DNA of 64,000 nt from Neisseria elongata subsp. elongata (lineage in GTDB: Bacteria > Pseudomonadota > Gammaproteobacteria > Burkholderiales > Neisseriaceae): assembly GCF_900113545.1 (NCBI RefSeq), contig NZ_FOPS01000005.1, positions 1 to 64,000 of the forward strand. The letters run 5' to 3'. The position numbers were made by a program, and so were the translations under genes. Below, one piece after another: positions 1 through 8,801 of this stretch (position 1 is its first letter; each line of letters begins with the position of its first letter). The notes under the pieces were generated by a model that saw only the letters and a list, made by a program, of their open reading frames with translations, was not told where the DNA came from and did not search any database.

Positions 1-86
1 AAGCACTACCCCGCTGCCGTCCGACTTGCATGTGTAAAGCATGCCGCCAGCGTTCAATCTGAGCCAGGATCAAACTCTTATGTTCA
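1..86 (-). rRNA. rrs: 16S ribosomal RNA, 5' end only
   Basis: Read on the minus strand, the segment contains the universal 16S start AGAGTTTGATCCTGGCTCAG followed by the Neisseria-type V1 region. Only about the first 86 nucleotides of the molecule lie in the window; the rest runs off the left edge. The 5' end is placed by comparison with the conserved start of 16S and could be off by a few bases. The rRNA promoter and boxA lie just upstream. Confidence 0.95.
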
Positions 87-206
87 ATCTCTAACTTATA
101 ACTTCTGGTCTGCTTCAAAGAAACCGACAGAATAATGTTCAAAACATCATCTTGTCTGTCTTCTAAACAGTGTGAGGCCTAAGCACTCACACTTATCGGT
201 AATCTG

Positions 207-220
207 TTTGTTAAAGAGCA
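207..220 (-). promoter_or_regulatory. rRNA antitermination boxA
   Basis: The minus strand reads TGCTCTTTAACAAA, matching the conserved boxA (TGCTCTTTAACA) of bacterial rRNA leaders that recruits NusB/S10 antitermination complexes. It lies between the promoter and the 16S 5' end, as expected. Confidence 0.85.
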
Positions 221-229
221 AAGACGATT

Positions 230-257
230 ATTATAGCACGCCGCTTCTTTTTGTCAA
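230..257 (-). promoter_or_regulatory. rRNA operon promoter
   Basis: On the minus strand there is a perfect TTGACA (252-257), a 16 bp spacer and a perfect TATAAT (230-235). Transcription would start near 223, about 135 bp before mature 16S. The A/T-rich bases directly upstream could act as an UP element. Positions 87-418 hold no protein gene; they contain this promoter, the leader and boxA. Confidence 0.9.
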
Positions 258-418
258 ACTATTTCTGAAAAGAAACGGAACTCAACCGTCAAAATACGCC
301 GCCGAAGCGGCGAAGAACCGAACTATACGCACATCCGAAAATACTGTCAAACAAATATTGCAAGAAAATATGGGAAATTGCTTATCAGCATGTTTTATAT
401 GAACATTTAATTGATTTT

Positions 419-2401
419 TTATTCTGCATATTTCTGGGCAACATTTTTTACTTTATTCAACCATCGTCTTTCTTCTGTTTTACTTGGCAACGTATCAGAA
501 GCAAACAGCCATTCTTCATATTGGTGCAATACCTGGGTTACTTCTGTATCTTCTGCATTATTTTGCTTCATTATTTCGATCAGTTCTGAAGCAGTAACGG
601 ATGGCAGGGTTTCATCTTCTGAACCAAGCAACACATTCTTCAATAATAGGAAGCCCTCTGCCAACGGTTCTTGCTCCTTCCTCCTGCCTCGCAGCCACCA
701 CCAAGCAATAGGCAACAAAGCAACCAGGATGCCTCCGAATCCTACTAAGATACCGGTAGAAAAATTGAATTTTCCCAGTCCTATTTTTGCAAACAGGTTG
801 TTTTGACTGCTGTCATCATAATTGACAACCCATTGCTGCCAATAGAACTGCCCGCTCTCTGCCCATCGGTTCCAAATTTGGTCGTTATTCCCACCGGATA
901 CCAATTGCCATTCGTTTTCAGGCAAGGCATTGCTCAACCCGCCGCTTTGGCGTTGTGCGGACGCCGCAGTCGTGGGGTCTATACGCAGCCACGCCTGCTC
1001 TTCTTCAAGCCAAATTTCTGCCCATGCATGGGCATCTTTGCTGCGGATTTGCCAAAAATTACCGTTCTCCTGATAGTCGCCGCCGAGATAACCGGTGACG
1101 ACACGGGCCGGGATGCCCGCTGCACGCATCATTACGACAAAACTTTGGGCATAGTGTTCGCAAAAACCCTGTTTACTACCGAACATGAAATCATCGATGC
1201 CGTCGTTATTGTTGTATAGGGGCGGTTGCAAGGTATAGGCGAACTTTTGCCTGCGGTAATAATTGAGGACTTTATCGGCAAACTGCCGTGTGGATGTACT
1301 TTCTCCGGCCAGTAGTTGCGCCAATTGGCGGGTACGGAAATTGCCGCTTGGTGGCAAACGTAGATAATACTGTTTTTCAAATTCCTGCAAGGTTTGCGGC
1401 ATAAAATCGGAAACACTGGATTGCAGATTGACCCGCCTCAAACCCTCCCTGCTGCGGACACGGATAACGTTTCCTAACCGGACGGACACGGCGGGCGGGT
1501 GATTATTTGAAGCCAGCGGATAATCCAAAACGGGAATAATGCCGTTCTGATCCCGCAAAATCATTTGATACGACACCTTGAGGCCGTCTGAACGCACATT
1601 TGCAGTAGGATCATCAATCGCCACAGGCAACGCCCGCCATGTTTTCCCGTCAAAATCCGCCATCACCACCGCACGCCAATAAAGCTGTTCCGGACGGGGA
1701 CGGATATCGTTGTCGAAGGTTACGTTGGCCACTAATTCGTTGCTTTGTACCAAGCTGCCGATATTGCCCGGCTCCATCGTATCGGACAAGCCGGTTTTCG
1801 CCTGTTCCTGCTTTGGCTGCGGTATGCGCCACAATGGCTCGCTTTTTCTCGGCATCACGACGAACAACACAGCCATCAGCGGCAATGTCAGGCCGAAGGC
1901 CAACAAACCTTGCCGCACGGCCGTACCGACGGTCAGCCCGCAAAGCAGCGCGAAACACAGGCTGACGGACAACAAGGCCAACAGCAGCCATGCGCCGGTC
2001 AGCAGGCTTTGGTTGAACAACACGGCCGAACCGATCAGAAACAGCATGGACAGCAGCAGCACCTGCCAATCGCGCATCGCCCGGCCTTCAAAAGCCTTCA
2101 GCATAATCATCAACAGCAGGAAAGAAATGCCGCCCTCGCGGCCGATGACGGTACCCAACTGCTGCCACACGACCGCTCCTGCTGCCACCAGTAAAATCAT
2201 CAAGAACCAGGTCGGAAGTTTACCCGCCCGCAGATACAGCAGCACAAAACGCAATAACAGCATGCCGCCAAACACGGTAATGATGCCGGCAGGCAGCGTC
2301 GTCAGCAGCGGCAGTGATGCCCAAACCAATGCGAGCAAAACCGCCGCAATCACTTTGCGCGGCGGTATCTGTTCCAAAAAGGCGGGATTCAATATCAGCA
2401 T
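419..2401 (-). CDS. TgpA-type membrane transglutaminase-like protein
   Basis: 660 aa. The first ~185 residues form about six membrane segments. A periplasmic region follows with a transglutaminase-like core: Cys414 in GFCEHYAQSF, His458 in DAHAWAEIW and Asp475 in RIDPT form a complete Cys-His-Asp triad. A last membrane segment lies near residues 555-575, then a cytoplasmic tail. This is the DUF3488 plus transglutaminase architecture of Pseudomonas TgpA. It is the last gene of a moxR-DUF58-transglutaminase operon, a widely conserved trio. The substrate is unknown; a peptidase or transamidase role at the envelope is inferred from the family. Confidence 0.88.
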   Translation of the reverse strand: MLILNPAFLEQIPPRKVIAAVLLALVWASLPLLTTLPAGIITVFGGMLLLRFVLLYLRAGKLPTWFLMILLVAAGAVVWQQLGTVIGREGGISFLLLMIMLKAFEGRAMRDWQVLLLSMLFLIGSAVLFNQSLLTGAWLLLALLSVSLCFALLCGLTVGTAVRQGLLAFGLTLPLMAVLFVVMPRKSEPLWRIPQPKQEQAKTGLSDTMEPGNIGSLVQSNELVANVTFDNDIRPRPEQLYWRAVVMADFDGKTWRALPVAIDDPTANVRSDGLKVSYQMILRDQNGIIPVLDYPLASNNHPPAVSVRLGNVIRVRSREGLRRVNLQSSVSDFMPQTLQEFEKQYYLRLPPSGNFRTRQLAQLLAGESTSTRQFADKVLNYYRRQKFAYTLQPPLYNNNDGIDDFMFGSKQGFCEHYAQSFVVMMRAAGIPARVVTGYLGGDYQENGNFWQIRSKDAHAWAEIWLEEEQAWLRIDPTTAASAQRQSGGLSNALPENEWQLVSGGNNDQIWNRWAESGQFYWQQWVVNYDDSSQNNLFAKIGLGKFNFSTGILVGFGGILVALLPIAWWWLRGRRKEQEPLAEGFLLLKNVLLGSEDETLPSVTASELIEIMKQNNAEDTEVTQVLHQYEEWLFASDTLPSKTEERRWLNKVKNVAQKYAE

Positions 2402-2516
2402 GGAAAAAACGTTTCCGTAGGTTTTGTGGCGTTTGAGGCCGTCTGAAAGCGCGGCTCACACACGGTGAAAATAGATTGCGCCCGTATGGAAGGCCGTTTC
2501 AGACGGCCTCTTGTCT

Positions 2517-3464
2517 TTACATCAGCGCCAACGCGGCAAGGCACATTTCGCGCTGGCCGTTTTGCGGCGCGATGGTGCGGCGCGGCAGCTCCAACACATA
2601 CGGCGCACCAAACCGTTCGGCATCGAGCACGCGGCGGCACAGCAGCCCTGCCAGCCGTTCGTTATCCGTACCCGCCGGATAATCCCGGTAGGAAATGATA
2701 CGGTCGTCGGCCACTGCCTGCAGTTCTTCAAAGCGTTTCGACATCATTTCGCCTGTTTTGGCATAAGTTTTCCATGCCACATGCTGCAGCGGCATGCCGT
2801 CCTGATGCACTTGAAGGTAGGCCAATTCGTCGCCGCCGGGTTTCAGACGGCGTTCAGCCGCCTGAACGTCCGCCTTCGGCCTTGCCTGCGTCGGCGTATG
2901 CGCTATCGGCGCGGGATACACCAGCGCGTCGCTCGGCCAGTGCCAGACGCATTGGGCGGCAATCAGGCCAAACGGCGCAACTGAAGCGGTACGCAGCGGC
3001 GGCACGCGCAACCGTCCGCGCAGGCGTGCGGGAACGCGCCAAACGAACTCTTTCTCCCCTGCCGCATCCACCGTCCAAGCCTGCCACAGGTTTTCAGACG
3101 GCCTGTCGCCGTTTAGAAAATCATCTTCGCTGCACAGCCACAATTGCCGCTGCCTACGGTTGTTCACGGCGCGCAGGTGCAGTTCGGCCTCTTGTCCGGC
3201 AAACACTTCTTTAGGCATTTCCACGTCGATTTGCAAGGACAAAAGCTGGCGCAGGGTCAGCAGCACGCCAACGATAAGGAAGCCCAAAAGCCAAAAGGCG
3301 GCGGCATAGGCCAAATTGACTTGGTAATTGACGCCGACCAGCCACAGCAAAACCACGACGACCGCCATACCCGCACCCAAGCGCGTCGGGCGGCAGCGGA
3401 TGGCGGACAAGGCGGGCGAACGTCCGACGGACGGCGCGGGCAGGGGTTTACTGAACGGCCACAT
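2517..3464 (-). CDS. DUF58 domain protein
   Basis: 315 aa. Two hydrophobic segments near residues 30-75 anchor the protein. The C-terminal half carries the DUF58 signature region (ISYRDYPAGT near residue 255, with an upstream VHQDG...WKTYAKT block). DUF58 proteins accompany MoxR ATPases and often resemble von Willebrand A folds, suggesting a MoxR-dependent assembly partner. The start overlaps the end of the moxR-like gene by 17 bp, so the two are probably translationally coupled. The inverted DUS arms at about 2434 and 2498 lie between this gene and the transglutaminase gene. Biochemical function is unknown. Confidence 0.85.
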   Translation of the reverse strand: MWPFSKPLPAPSVGRSPALSAIRCRPTRLGAGMAVVVVLLWLVGVNYQVNLAYAAAFWLLGFLIVGVLLTLRQLLSLQIDVEMPKEVFAGQEAELHLRAVNNRRQRQLWLCSEDDFLNGDRPSENLWQAWTVDAAGEKEFVWRVPARLRGRLRVPPLRTASVAPFGLIAAQCVWHWPSDALVYPAPIAHTPTQARPKADVQAAERRLKPGGDELAYLQVHQDGMPLQHVAWKTYAKTGEMMSKRFEELQAVADDRIISYRDYPAGTDNERLAGLLCRRVLDAERFGAPYVLELPRRTIAPQNGQREMCLAALALM

Positions 3465-4359
3465 GATTGAGGATGCCGTTGAGCAGCTGCGTGCTGCTGC
3501 CGCCCTGTTGCAGCGGGTGCAGGCGGTGGTTGGTCACGGAAATCCAAACGGCCTTGATGTCGTCCGGCAGCACATGGCCGCGTCCGTGCATGAACGCCCA
3601 TGCTTTGGCGGCATTGACGACGGCCAGTCCCGCACGCGGGCTGAGGCCGGTAACGAACAGGCCGGGCTGGCGGGTGGCCTGCACCAGCCGGAACACATAA
3701 TCGGCAGCGGCTTGGGCAAACTTCGTCTGTGCCGCCTGCTGTTGCCAGGCCGTCAGGGTTTCGGCATTGCAGACCGGCTGTATTTTCGGCAGCACGCGGC
3801 GGCGGTCGCCGTGGAAATAGAGCATTTTTTCCGCTTCGGCGGCGGGATAGCCCATGCTCAAACGCATCATGAAACGGTCGAGCTGGGATTCGGGCAACGG
3901 GAAAGTGCCGAGCTGTTCGGTCGGGTTTTGCGTCGCCACAACGATGAAGGGCTTGGGCAGGCGGTAGGTTCGGCCGTCCACCGAAACCTGCTTTTCCTCC
4001 ATGGCTTCAAGCAGGGCGGATTGCAGTTTGGGCGAGGCGCGGTTGATTTCGTCGGCCAGCAGGAAGGAGTGGAACACGGGGCCGGGGTGGAATTCGAATT
4101 TGCCTTCGTTCGGGCGGTAGATGTTGATGCCCAAGAGGTCGGAAGGCAGCATGTCGTTGGTGAACTGCACGCGGCGGTAGTCCAGGCCGAGCACCGCCGC
4201 CACACCGTGCGCCAGCGTGGTTTTGCCTACGCCCGGCACGTCTTCCAACAAAACGTGGCCGTCGGCCAAAATGCAGGCCAGCAGTTGTTTGAGTACGTCT
4301 TCTTTGCCCAGGATTAGGGTGTTGAGCTGTTGCAGGGCTGCCTGTATGTTTTGCGCCAT
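3448..4359 (-). CDS. MoxR-family AAA+ ATPase
   Basis: 303 aa from the ATG at 4359; a longer reading to 4407 adds residues that do not resemble the family. Walker A is GVGKTT near residue 42 and Walker B is LLADEIN near residue 101. An ATQNP sensor-like motif and the C-terminal lid follow. MoxR ATPases act as chaperones that activate or assemble partner proteins; the partners are probably the DUF58 and transglutaminase products downstream. This is the first gene of the operon. No convincing promoter was identified in the ~100 bp before it. Confidence 0.92.
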   Translation of the reverse strand: MAQNIQAALQQLNTLILGKEDVLKQLLACILADGHVLLEDVPGVGKTTLAHGVAAVLGLDYRRVQFTNDMLPSDLLGINIYRPNEGKFEFHPGPVFHSFLLADEINRASPKLQSALLEAMEEKQVSVDGRTYRLPKPFIVVATQNPTEQLGTFPLPESQLDRFMMRLSMGYPAAEAEKMLYFHGDRRRVLPKIQPVCNAETLTAWQQQAAQTKFAQAAADYVFRLVQATRQPGLFVTGLSPRAGLAVVNAAKAWAFMHGRGHVLPDDIKAVWISVTNHRLHPLQQGGSSTQLLNGILNHVAVQ

Positions 4360-4407
4360 AATCGTTATGCGTCTCAAATAAATCGTCGAAGCGGCGGATT
4401 GTAGCAT

Positions 4408-4440
4408 GAGGCCGTCTGAAAAGGGTTTTCAGACGGCCTC
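4408..4440 (-). terminator. Inverted DUS terminator after fetE
   Basis: Perfect 15 bp arms, GAGGCCGTCTGAAAA and its complement, separated by three bases. It lies between the fetE stop and the moxR-like start, both on the minus strand, so it should end fet transcription. Confidence 0.7.
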
Positions 4441-4461
4441 CCGATATATCGCCGTGCGCCA

Positions 4462-5220
4462 TCAGACGTGGTGCACGACGAGTTTCCGGCCTTTGTAGTC
4501 TAAAACGTCCACATCCATGTCGAACAATTCGCGAATGTTGGCGGCGGTGAAGACTTCGTTGGGGTGGCCGGTCATGGCGACGCGCCCGCCCTTCATGGCG
4601 ACGACGTGGTCGGCGTAGGCGGCGGCCTGGTTGATGTCGTGCAGGACGACGACGGTGGTGCGGCTGTGTTCGTCGGTCAGGCGACGCAAAAGCTGCATCA
4701 GGTTGCGGGCGTAATACATGTCTAAGTTGTTGAGCGGCTCGTCCAGCAAAACGTAATCGGTCTGCTGGCAGAACACCATGGCTATCATCGCCCGCTGCCG
4801 CTGTCCGCCCGACAGCTCGGTCAGGTAGCGTTCGGCAAACGTCTGAAGCTGGAAAGACGCCAATGCGTTTTCAACGATGGCTTTGTCGTTTTCAGACGGC
4901 CTGCCCTGATGGTAGGGATAACGGCCGAACATGAGCAGGTCGCGCACGCTGATGCGGCTGACGATGTTGTTTTCCTGTGTCAGGATGGAGAGTGTTTTGG
5001 CCAATTCGGCGGTCGGGGTGGCCGTTACGTCCAGTCCGCCGCAGGTGATTTTGCCGTGTTTGAGCGGTTGCAGCCGCGCCATGAACGACAAAAGGGTGGA
5101 TTTGCCCGCGCCGTTGGGCCCAATCAGCGCGGTGATGCCGCCTTGCGGGATGTCGAGGCTGACATTGTCCAATATGGTTTGCCCGCCTATGCCGTGGCTG
5201 ACGTTTTGGATGGAAATCAT
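4462..5220 (-). CDS. fetE: Iron-siderophore ABC transporter, ATP-binding subunit
   Basis: 252 aa ABC ATPase with Walker A GPNGAGKST (residue ~34), signature LSGGQRQR (~138) and Walker B YVLLDEPLNNLD (~157). It is most like FecE/FepC-type ATPases of ferric-siderophore importers. It closes the minus-strand series fetB-fetC-fetD-fetE, the same order as the gonococcal fet locus. It should energise uptake through the FetC/FetD permease. A DUS is read through in frame (GRPSEND near residue 103). An inverted DUS pair sits between fetD and this gene, so expression may drop across it. Confidence 0.85.
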   Translation of the reverse strand: MISIQNVSHGIGGQTILDNVSLDIPQGGITALIGPNGAGKSTLLSFMARLQPLKHGKITCGGLDVTATPTAELAKTLSILTQENNIVSRISVRDLLMFGRYPYHQGRPSENDKAIVENALASFQLQTFAERYLTELSGGQRQRAMIAMVFCQQTDYVLLDEPLNNLDMYYARNLMQLLRRLTDEHSRTTVVVLHDINQAAAYADHVVAMKGGRVAMTGHPNEVFTAANIRELFDMDVDVLDYKGRKLVVHHV

Positions 5221-5257
5221 TGTATTATTCTCTTGTTTTCATTTGATTGGAATGTGG

Positions 5258-5296
5258 TTTTCAGACGGCCTTACAAAGTAAAAGGCCGTCTGAAAA
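5258..5296 (-). terminator. Inverted DUS pair between fetD and fetE
   Basis: Two 15 bp complementary arms (5258-5272 and 5282-5296) with a 9 base loop, placed between the fetD stop and the fetE start. It could reduce rather than abolish readthrough, since no separate fetE promoter was recognised. Confidence 0.55.
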
Positions 5297-5298
5297 AA

Positions 5299-6270
5299 CT
5301 ACTTCGGCTTTCGCAGCACCAGCCATAAAAACACCAGTCCGCCGGCAAATTCGATGACCACGCTCAACACGGCCTTCATGCCCAAAAGGTGTTCGAACAC
5401 GGTCTGCCCGCCCACCAGAAGCACCGATGCGGTAAGAAAGGCCATCGGCAGGCGCAGGCTGTGGCGGATGCTGCCGCAAAAGCGGTCGGACAAGGCCACC
5501 ACCAGCAGGCCGAAAAAGCTCACGGGCCCGACCAAGGCCGTGGCCGTGGCCGTCAAAACCGCAATCCAGAATAGAATCCACAACATATCGCGCCGGTAAT
5601 TCAGGCCGAGATTTACCGCCTGATCGCGCCCCAGCAGCAGCACGTCCAACTTATACCGTTCGCGCCACAGGAAGAAGGCCGACACCAGCGCGATAACGGC
5701 CGATACCCCCAGCAGCTTGGCGTTCACTGTATTGAACGAAGCAAAAGTGCTCGACTGCGCCACGGCAAACTCTTCGGGGTCGAGCAGCCTTTGCAGCAAC
5801 GACGACAGGCTGCGGAACAAAATGCCGAACACCACGCCGATTAAAATCATCCGCGCCAAATCGCGCCCGCCCTGCCGCATCAGCGTTTGGAACAGCAGCA
5901 GCGAACCGCCGACCATCGCCGCCAGTTCGAAGGCGAACTTGCCCGTCTGCGGCAGAGACGAATAACCGATGCCGCCCAACACCGCCACCAGCAGCGTCTG
6001 CAAAAACACATACAGCGAATCGAAACCCAGCACCGACGGCGTGAGAATCGGATTGTTGGTCAGCGTTTGGAACAGCAGGGTCGAAACGCCCACCGAATAC
6101 GCCACCAGCAGCAGCGAAGCCAGCACCATCCCCCGCCTTGGTAAGACGAAATCCCAATGCCCGTTCGCACCCAGCGTCATAAACAGCACGCAGGATGCGG
6201 CCAGCAGGGCCAAAGCCGGCCACAGCGGGTGGTACAGGCCGGACAATGCGGCCGTTTTTTCCTTCGACAT
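5299..6270 (-). CDS. fetD: Iron-siderophore ABC transporter permease
   Basis: 323 aa, strongly hydrophobic throughout, with the spacing of the FecCD permease family (about nine membrane segments). The ATPase-contact region GRDQAVNLGL lies near residue 214 and the conserved GPVSFFGLLV near residue 249. It forms a heterodimeric channel with the neighbouring FetC permease. The start has a good ribosome binding site (GGGAGGT) and lies 16 bp after the fetC stop, so the two are cotranscribed. Confidence 0.85.
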   Translation of the reverse strand: MSKEKTAALSGLYHPLWPALALLAASCVLFMTLGANGHWDFVLPRRGMVLASLLLVAYSVGVSTLLFQTLTNNPILTPSVLGFDSLYVFLQTLLVAVLGGIGYSSLPQTGKFAFELAAMVGGSLLLFQTLMRQGGRDLARMILIGVVFGILFRSLSSLLQRLLDPEEFAVAQSSTFASFNTVNAKLLGVSAVIALVSAFFLWRERYKLDVLLLGRDQAVNLGLNYRRDMLWILFWIAVLTATATALVGPVSFFGLLVVALSDRFCGSIRHSLRLPMAFLTASVLLVGGQTVFEHLLGMKAVLSVVIEFAGGLVFLWLVLRKPK

Positions 6271-6286
6271 TCGGCACCTCCCTTTT

Positions 6287-7255
6287 TCAGACGGCGTGCG
6301 CGGGTTTGCGCATCAGTAGGTACAAAAACAACACCGTCCCCACCACGCCGAACACGGTGGATACGGGAATCTCGAACGGCGCGCGTATCGTCCGGCCGAC
6401 GATGTCGCAGGCCAACACCAGCGAAGCCCCCATCAGCGCGACCGCCGGCAGGCTCGCACGCAGCTTGTCGCCCATCAAACGGCTGACGATATTGGGCACG
6501 ACCAGCCCGATAAACGGAATGCTGCCCACCGTAACCACCACCAGCGAAGTAATCAGCGACACAATCATCAGCCCCGACCACAAAACCACCGTGCGGTTCA
6601 GGCCGAGATTGACGCTGACCGAATCGCCCAGCCCCGCAATCGTCAATTGGTCGGCAATCAAATAAGCGCATGCCGCCGCCGCACCGCCTATCCACAGCAG
6701 CTCGTAACGTCCCTGCATCATATTGGAGAAATCACCCGACAACAGCGCGCCCAAAGCCTGCATCATCTCCTGCTCATAAGCGATAAACAGCGTAACCGAC
6801 TCAATCACTCCGCCGAAAATCACCCCCACCAGCGGCACCATCAACTGCGCCGTCGGCGGCAGGCGCGAAATCAACGCCATAAACAGCAGCATCCCTGCCA
6901 TCGCCGCCGCCGCGCCGACCGACATCCTCAACAGCGGCGCAACGGACGGCGCAAACAGCATCATCAGCAGCAAGGCCAAGGCCGCACTCTGGCTCGCCCC
7001 CACCATCGAAGGCTCGACAAAGCGGTTTTTCATTAAAATCTGCATAATCATGCCCGCCACCGCCAGCGACGCACCGCTCAACACCACCGCGAAGGTGCGC
7101 GGCAGGCGGCTGATCAGCATCAACTGCATACTGTCGGCCGAAGAAAAAATCCGCGACCAATGAAATTCCGCCACCCCGACCGACAAACTCAATGCAAACA
7201 GCGGCAGCAATATCAACAGATTGGCCAGATTGAACACCAATGCCTGTCGTTTCAT
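6287..7255 (-). CDS. fetC: Iron-siderophore ABC transporter permease
   Basis: 322 aa from the ATG at 7255, which has an AAGGAA ribosome binding site; a longer reading to 7300 lacks one. FecCD-type permease with repeated hydrophobic segments. It shows the family motifs GDSVSVNLGLN (~205) and GSIPFIGLVVPNI (~248), where the coupling helix meets the ATPase. It is the partner of FetD. A 188 bp gap with an inverted DUS pair separates it from fetB upstream. Confidence 0.86.
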   Translation of the reverse strand: MKRQALVFNLANLLILLPLFALSLSVGVAEFHWSRIFSSADSMQLMLISRLPRTFAVVLSGASLAVAGMIMQILMKNRFVEPSMVGASQSAALALLLMMLFAPSVAPLLRMSVGAAAAMAGMLLFMALISRLPPTAQLMVPLVGVIFGGVIESVTLFIAYEQEMMQALGALLSGDFSNMMQGRYELLWIGGAAAACAYLIADQLTIAGLGDSVSVNLGLNRTVVLWSGLMIVSLITSLVVVTVGSIPFIGLVVPNIVSRLMGDKLRASLPAVALMGASLVLACDIVGRTIRAPFEIPVSTVFGVVGTVLFLYLLMRKPAHAV

Positions 7256-7384
7256 GATTATTTCCTTAAATGGTTGAAGCCCCGCCGTTGAGGGCGTCAC
7301 ACCCGTTTGGCTTTATACGCAGTCCCGCGTGTCGGAATATCGCATCACATTGCCACACAACATCCGCGCACAGCCCGCACAAAC

Positions 7385-7432
7385 TTTCAGACGGCCTCAT
7401 GGCGGCATCCCGCGCATCAAGGCCGTCTGAAA
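7385..7432 (-). terminator. Inverted DUS pair between fetB and fetC
   Basis: Complementary DUS arms at 7385-7397 and 7420-7432 with a 22 base loop, immediately after fetB. It may lower expression of the permeases relative to the binding protein, which is usually needed in excess. Confidence 0.5.
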
Positions 7433-7443
7433 AAATTTAACGC

Positions 7444-8409
7444 CTATTTCGCCTTAGAAAAAGCATCCTTCAACAAATTGCCCGCATTCAGCAGCTCCTG
7501 CGCACCGCCTGTGGCCAGATAAGTTTCCGGCGGCAGATACACCACCTGGCCTTTTTTCCAGGCCGTACTCTGCGCCACCAGCGGATTATTCAGCACTTCG
7601 CGCGCCGCCTGCCCTTCTTCGCCTATCGCCGCACTGCGGTCGAGGACAAACAGCCAGTCCGGATTTTTCTCCTTGATATATTCAAAAGAAACCGGCTGTC
7701 CGTGCGAACCTTCCTTAATCGCCTCGTCCGCCGCAGGCACGCCGATATCGCGGTGTATCCAACCGCCCAAACGCGAATCGGGGCCGAAGGCCGACAACTT
7801 GCCCGCGTTCACCAAAATCACCAGCCCTTTTCCCTTACCCTGCGCGGCGGCCTTCGCATCGGTAAACGTCTTATCAATTTCCGCCTTCAAAGCATCCGCT
7901 TCGGCCTGCTTGCCGAAAATCCTGCCGTAAGCATCAATGCGCGCCTTCGCACTCTCCTTCATATTGTCCGTTTGCGCCGTCATATCGATGGTCGGCGCAA
8001 GCTTGGCCAATTCGTCGGACACCTTATCTTTAGCCATACGGCTGCCGATAACGATCAACTGCGGGTTATAGGCGTTCAAGGCTTCGTAATTCGGTTCGAA
8101 CAGCGTACCCGCCTTTACCGCGTCTTTCAGCGGCACATCCAGATACGCCAAATTCTGCGAATCTACAGATGCGCCGATTTTCACGCCCAATTTGCTCAAT
8201 GTATCGACTGCACCCAAATCGTAAACCGCCACACGTTCGGGGTTTTGCGGCACAACGGCTTCGCCGTGCGCGGTTTGGACTTTAACCGAGCCGGCCGGCA
8301 CTTCGGCTGCGGCAGAACCGGCCGGCACCGAAGCGGAGCCGTCCTGACCGCCGCAGGCGGCCAAAGCAAATGCGCAAGATAAAGTCATGAAAACGGAACG
8401 GAATTTCAT
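7444..8409 (-). CDS. fetB: Siderophore-binding lipoprotein
   Basis: 321 aa from the ATG at 8409; a TTG at 8412 is an equally spaced alternative behind the GGAG ribosome binding site. It has a signal peptide with lipobox LAAC (Cys19), a short Ala/Pro/Gly linker, then a FepB/FhuD-type class III binding fold (PERVAVYDLGAVDTLSKLGV near residue 55). It should capture ferric siderophore in the periplasm for FetCDE. In gonococci fetB directly follows the TonB receptor fetA; here no receptor gene lies upstream, where a divergent cluster starts instead. Confidence 0.88.
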   Translation of the reverse strand: MKFRSVFMTLSCAFALAACGGQDGSASVPAGSAAAEVPAGSVKVQTAHGEAVVPQNPERVAVYDLGAVDTLSKLGVKIGASVDSQNLAYLDVPLKDAVKAGTLFEPNYEALNAYNPQLIVIGSRMAKDKVSDELAKLAPTIDMTAQTDNMKESAKARIDAYGRIFGKQAEADALKAEIDKTFTDAKAAAQGKGKGLVILVNAGKLSAFGPDSRLGGWIHRDIGVPAADEAIKEGSHGQPVSFEYIKEKNPDWLFVLDRSAAIGEEGQAAREVLNNPLVAQSTAWKKGQVVYLPPETYLATGGAQELLNAGNLLKDAFSKAK

Positions 8410-8451
8410 CAAACATCACTCCAAAAAAAGATAAAAAAATATCTGCCTGTC

Positions 8452-8496
8452 AAAAGGCCGTCTGAAAACTTAATCGGCACTTTCAGACGGCCTTTT
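8452..8496. terminator. Inverted DUS hairpin in front of fetB
   Basis: 16 bp arms (8452-8467, 8481-8496) with T/A-rich flanks on both sides, only ~43 bp upstream of the fetB start. With the nearest minus-strand gene start on its other side missing, it either insulates fetB or is the relic terminator of a lost upstream gene. Confidence 0.6.
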
Positions 8497-8519
8497 TAAA
8501 AATAATTATTCTCTTTCAT
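8497..8519. promoter_or_regulatory. Possible Fur box upstream of fetB
   Basis: An AATAATTATT core (8501-8510) with flanking A/T and CTTTCATTTT resembles the repeated NATAAT hexamers of Fur sites. The match to the full 19 bp consensus is partial. fet genes are iron-repressed in Neisseria, so a Fur site is expected here, but this is inference. Confidence 0.35.
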
Positions 8520-8591
8520 TTTCTCATAAAACTACCGTTTTTAACAAACAGTAATATCGATTTTACTTCTACCGGCTTCAAATTTATTTTT

Positions 8592-8611
8592 ATTTCTGTA
8601 TTGACAGAAAT
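8592..8611. promoter_or_regulatory. Palindromic operator, copy 1
   Basis: ATTTCTGT-N4-ACAGAAAT, perfect 8 bp arms. The TTGACA of a plus-strand promoter is embedded in it, so a bound protein would block transcription. The same palindrome recurs at 8778-8801. The size and N4 spacing suit a dimeric TetR/MarR-type repressor, but no regulator gene lies nearby. Confidence 0.7.
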
Positions 8612-8630
8612 TATAGACTGAAAATACAAT
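8601..8630 (+). promoter_or_regulatory. Probable promoter of the DoxX/desaturase cluster
   Basis: TTGACA (8601-8606), 18 bp spacer, TACAAT (8625-8630). It would start transcription near 8637, about 180 bp before the DoxX-like gene. Its -35 box overlaps operator copy 1. Confidence 0.6.
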
Positions 8631-8777
8631 GCAGCCATTCCAAACATCCAGGCCGTCTGAAAACGGCTTGAAGAGAAAATGCTGCAATATAAATACTGAA
8701 ACAGCATTGAATAAAAGTTGAATAAACTGCCGTATCGTTATTCCGGCAAACCGCCGCGACAAAAATTTTTTGACTTA

Positions 8778-8801
8778 AAATTTCTGTTTAGACAGAAATT
8801 T
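8778..8801. promoter_or_regulatory. Palindromic operator, copy 2
   Basis: Perfect 10 bp arms, AAATTTCTGT and ACAGAAATTT, around TTAG. It shares the TTTCTGT-N4-ACAGAAA core with copy 1, 186 bp away, and ends 13 bp before the ATG of the DoxX-like gene, just upstream of its AGGA ribosome binding site. Confidence 0.72.

Noticed and set aside
8516-8707. Small minus-strand ORF upstream of fetB
   Set aside because: It runs through a DUS and both regulatory palindromes, and lacks a ribosome binding site.
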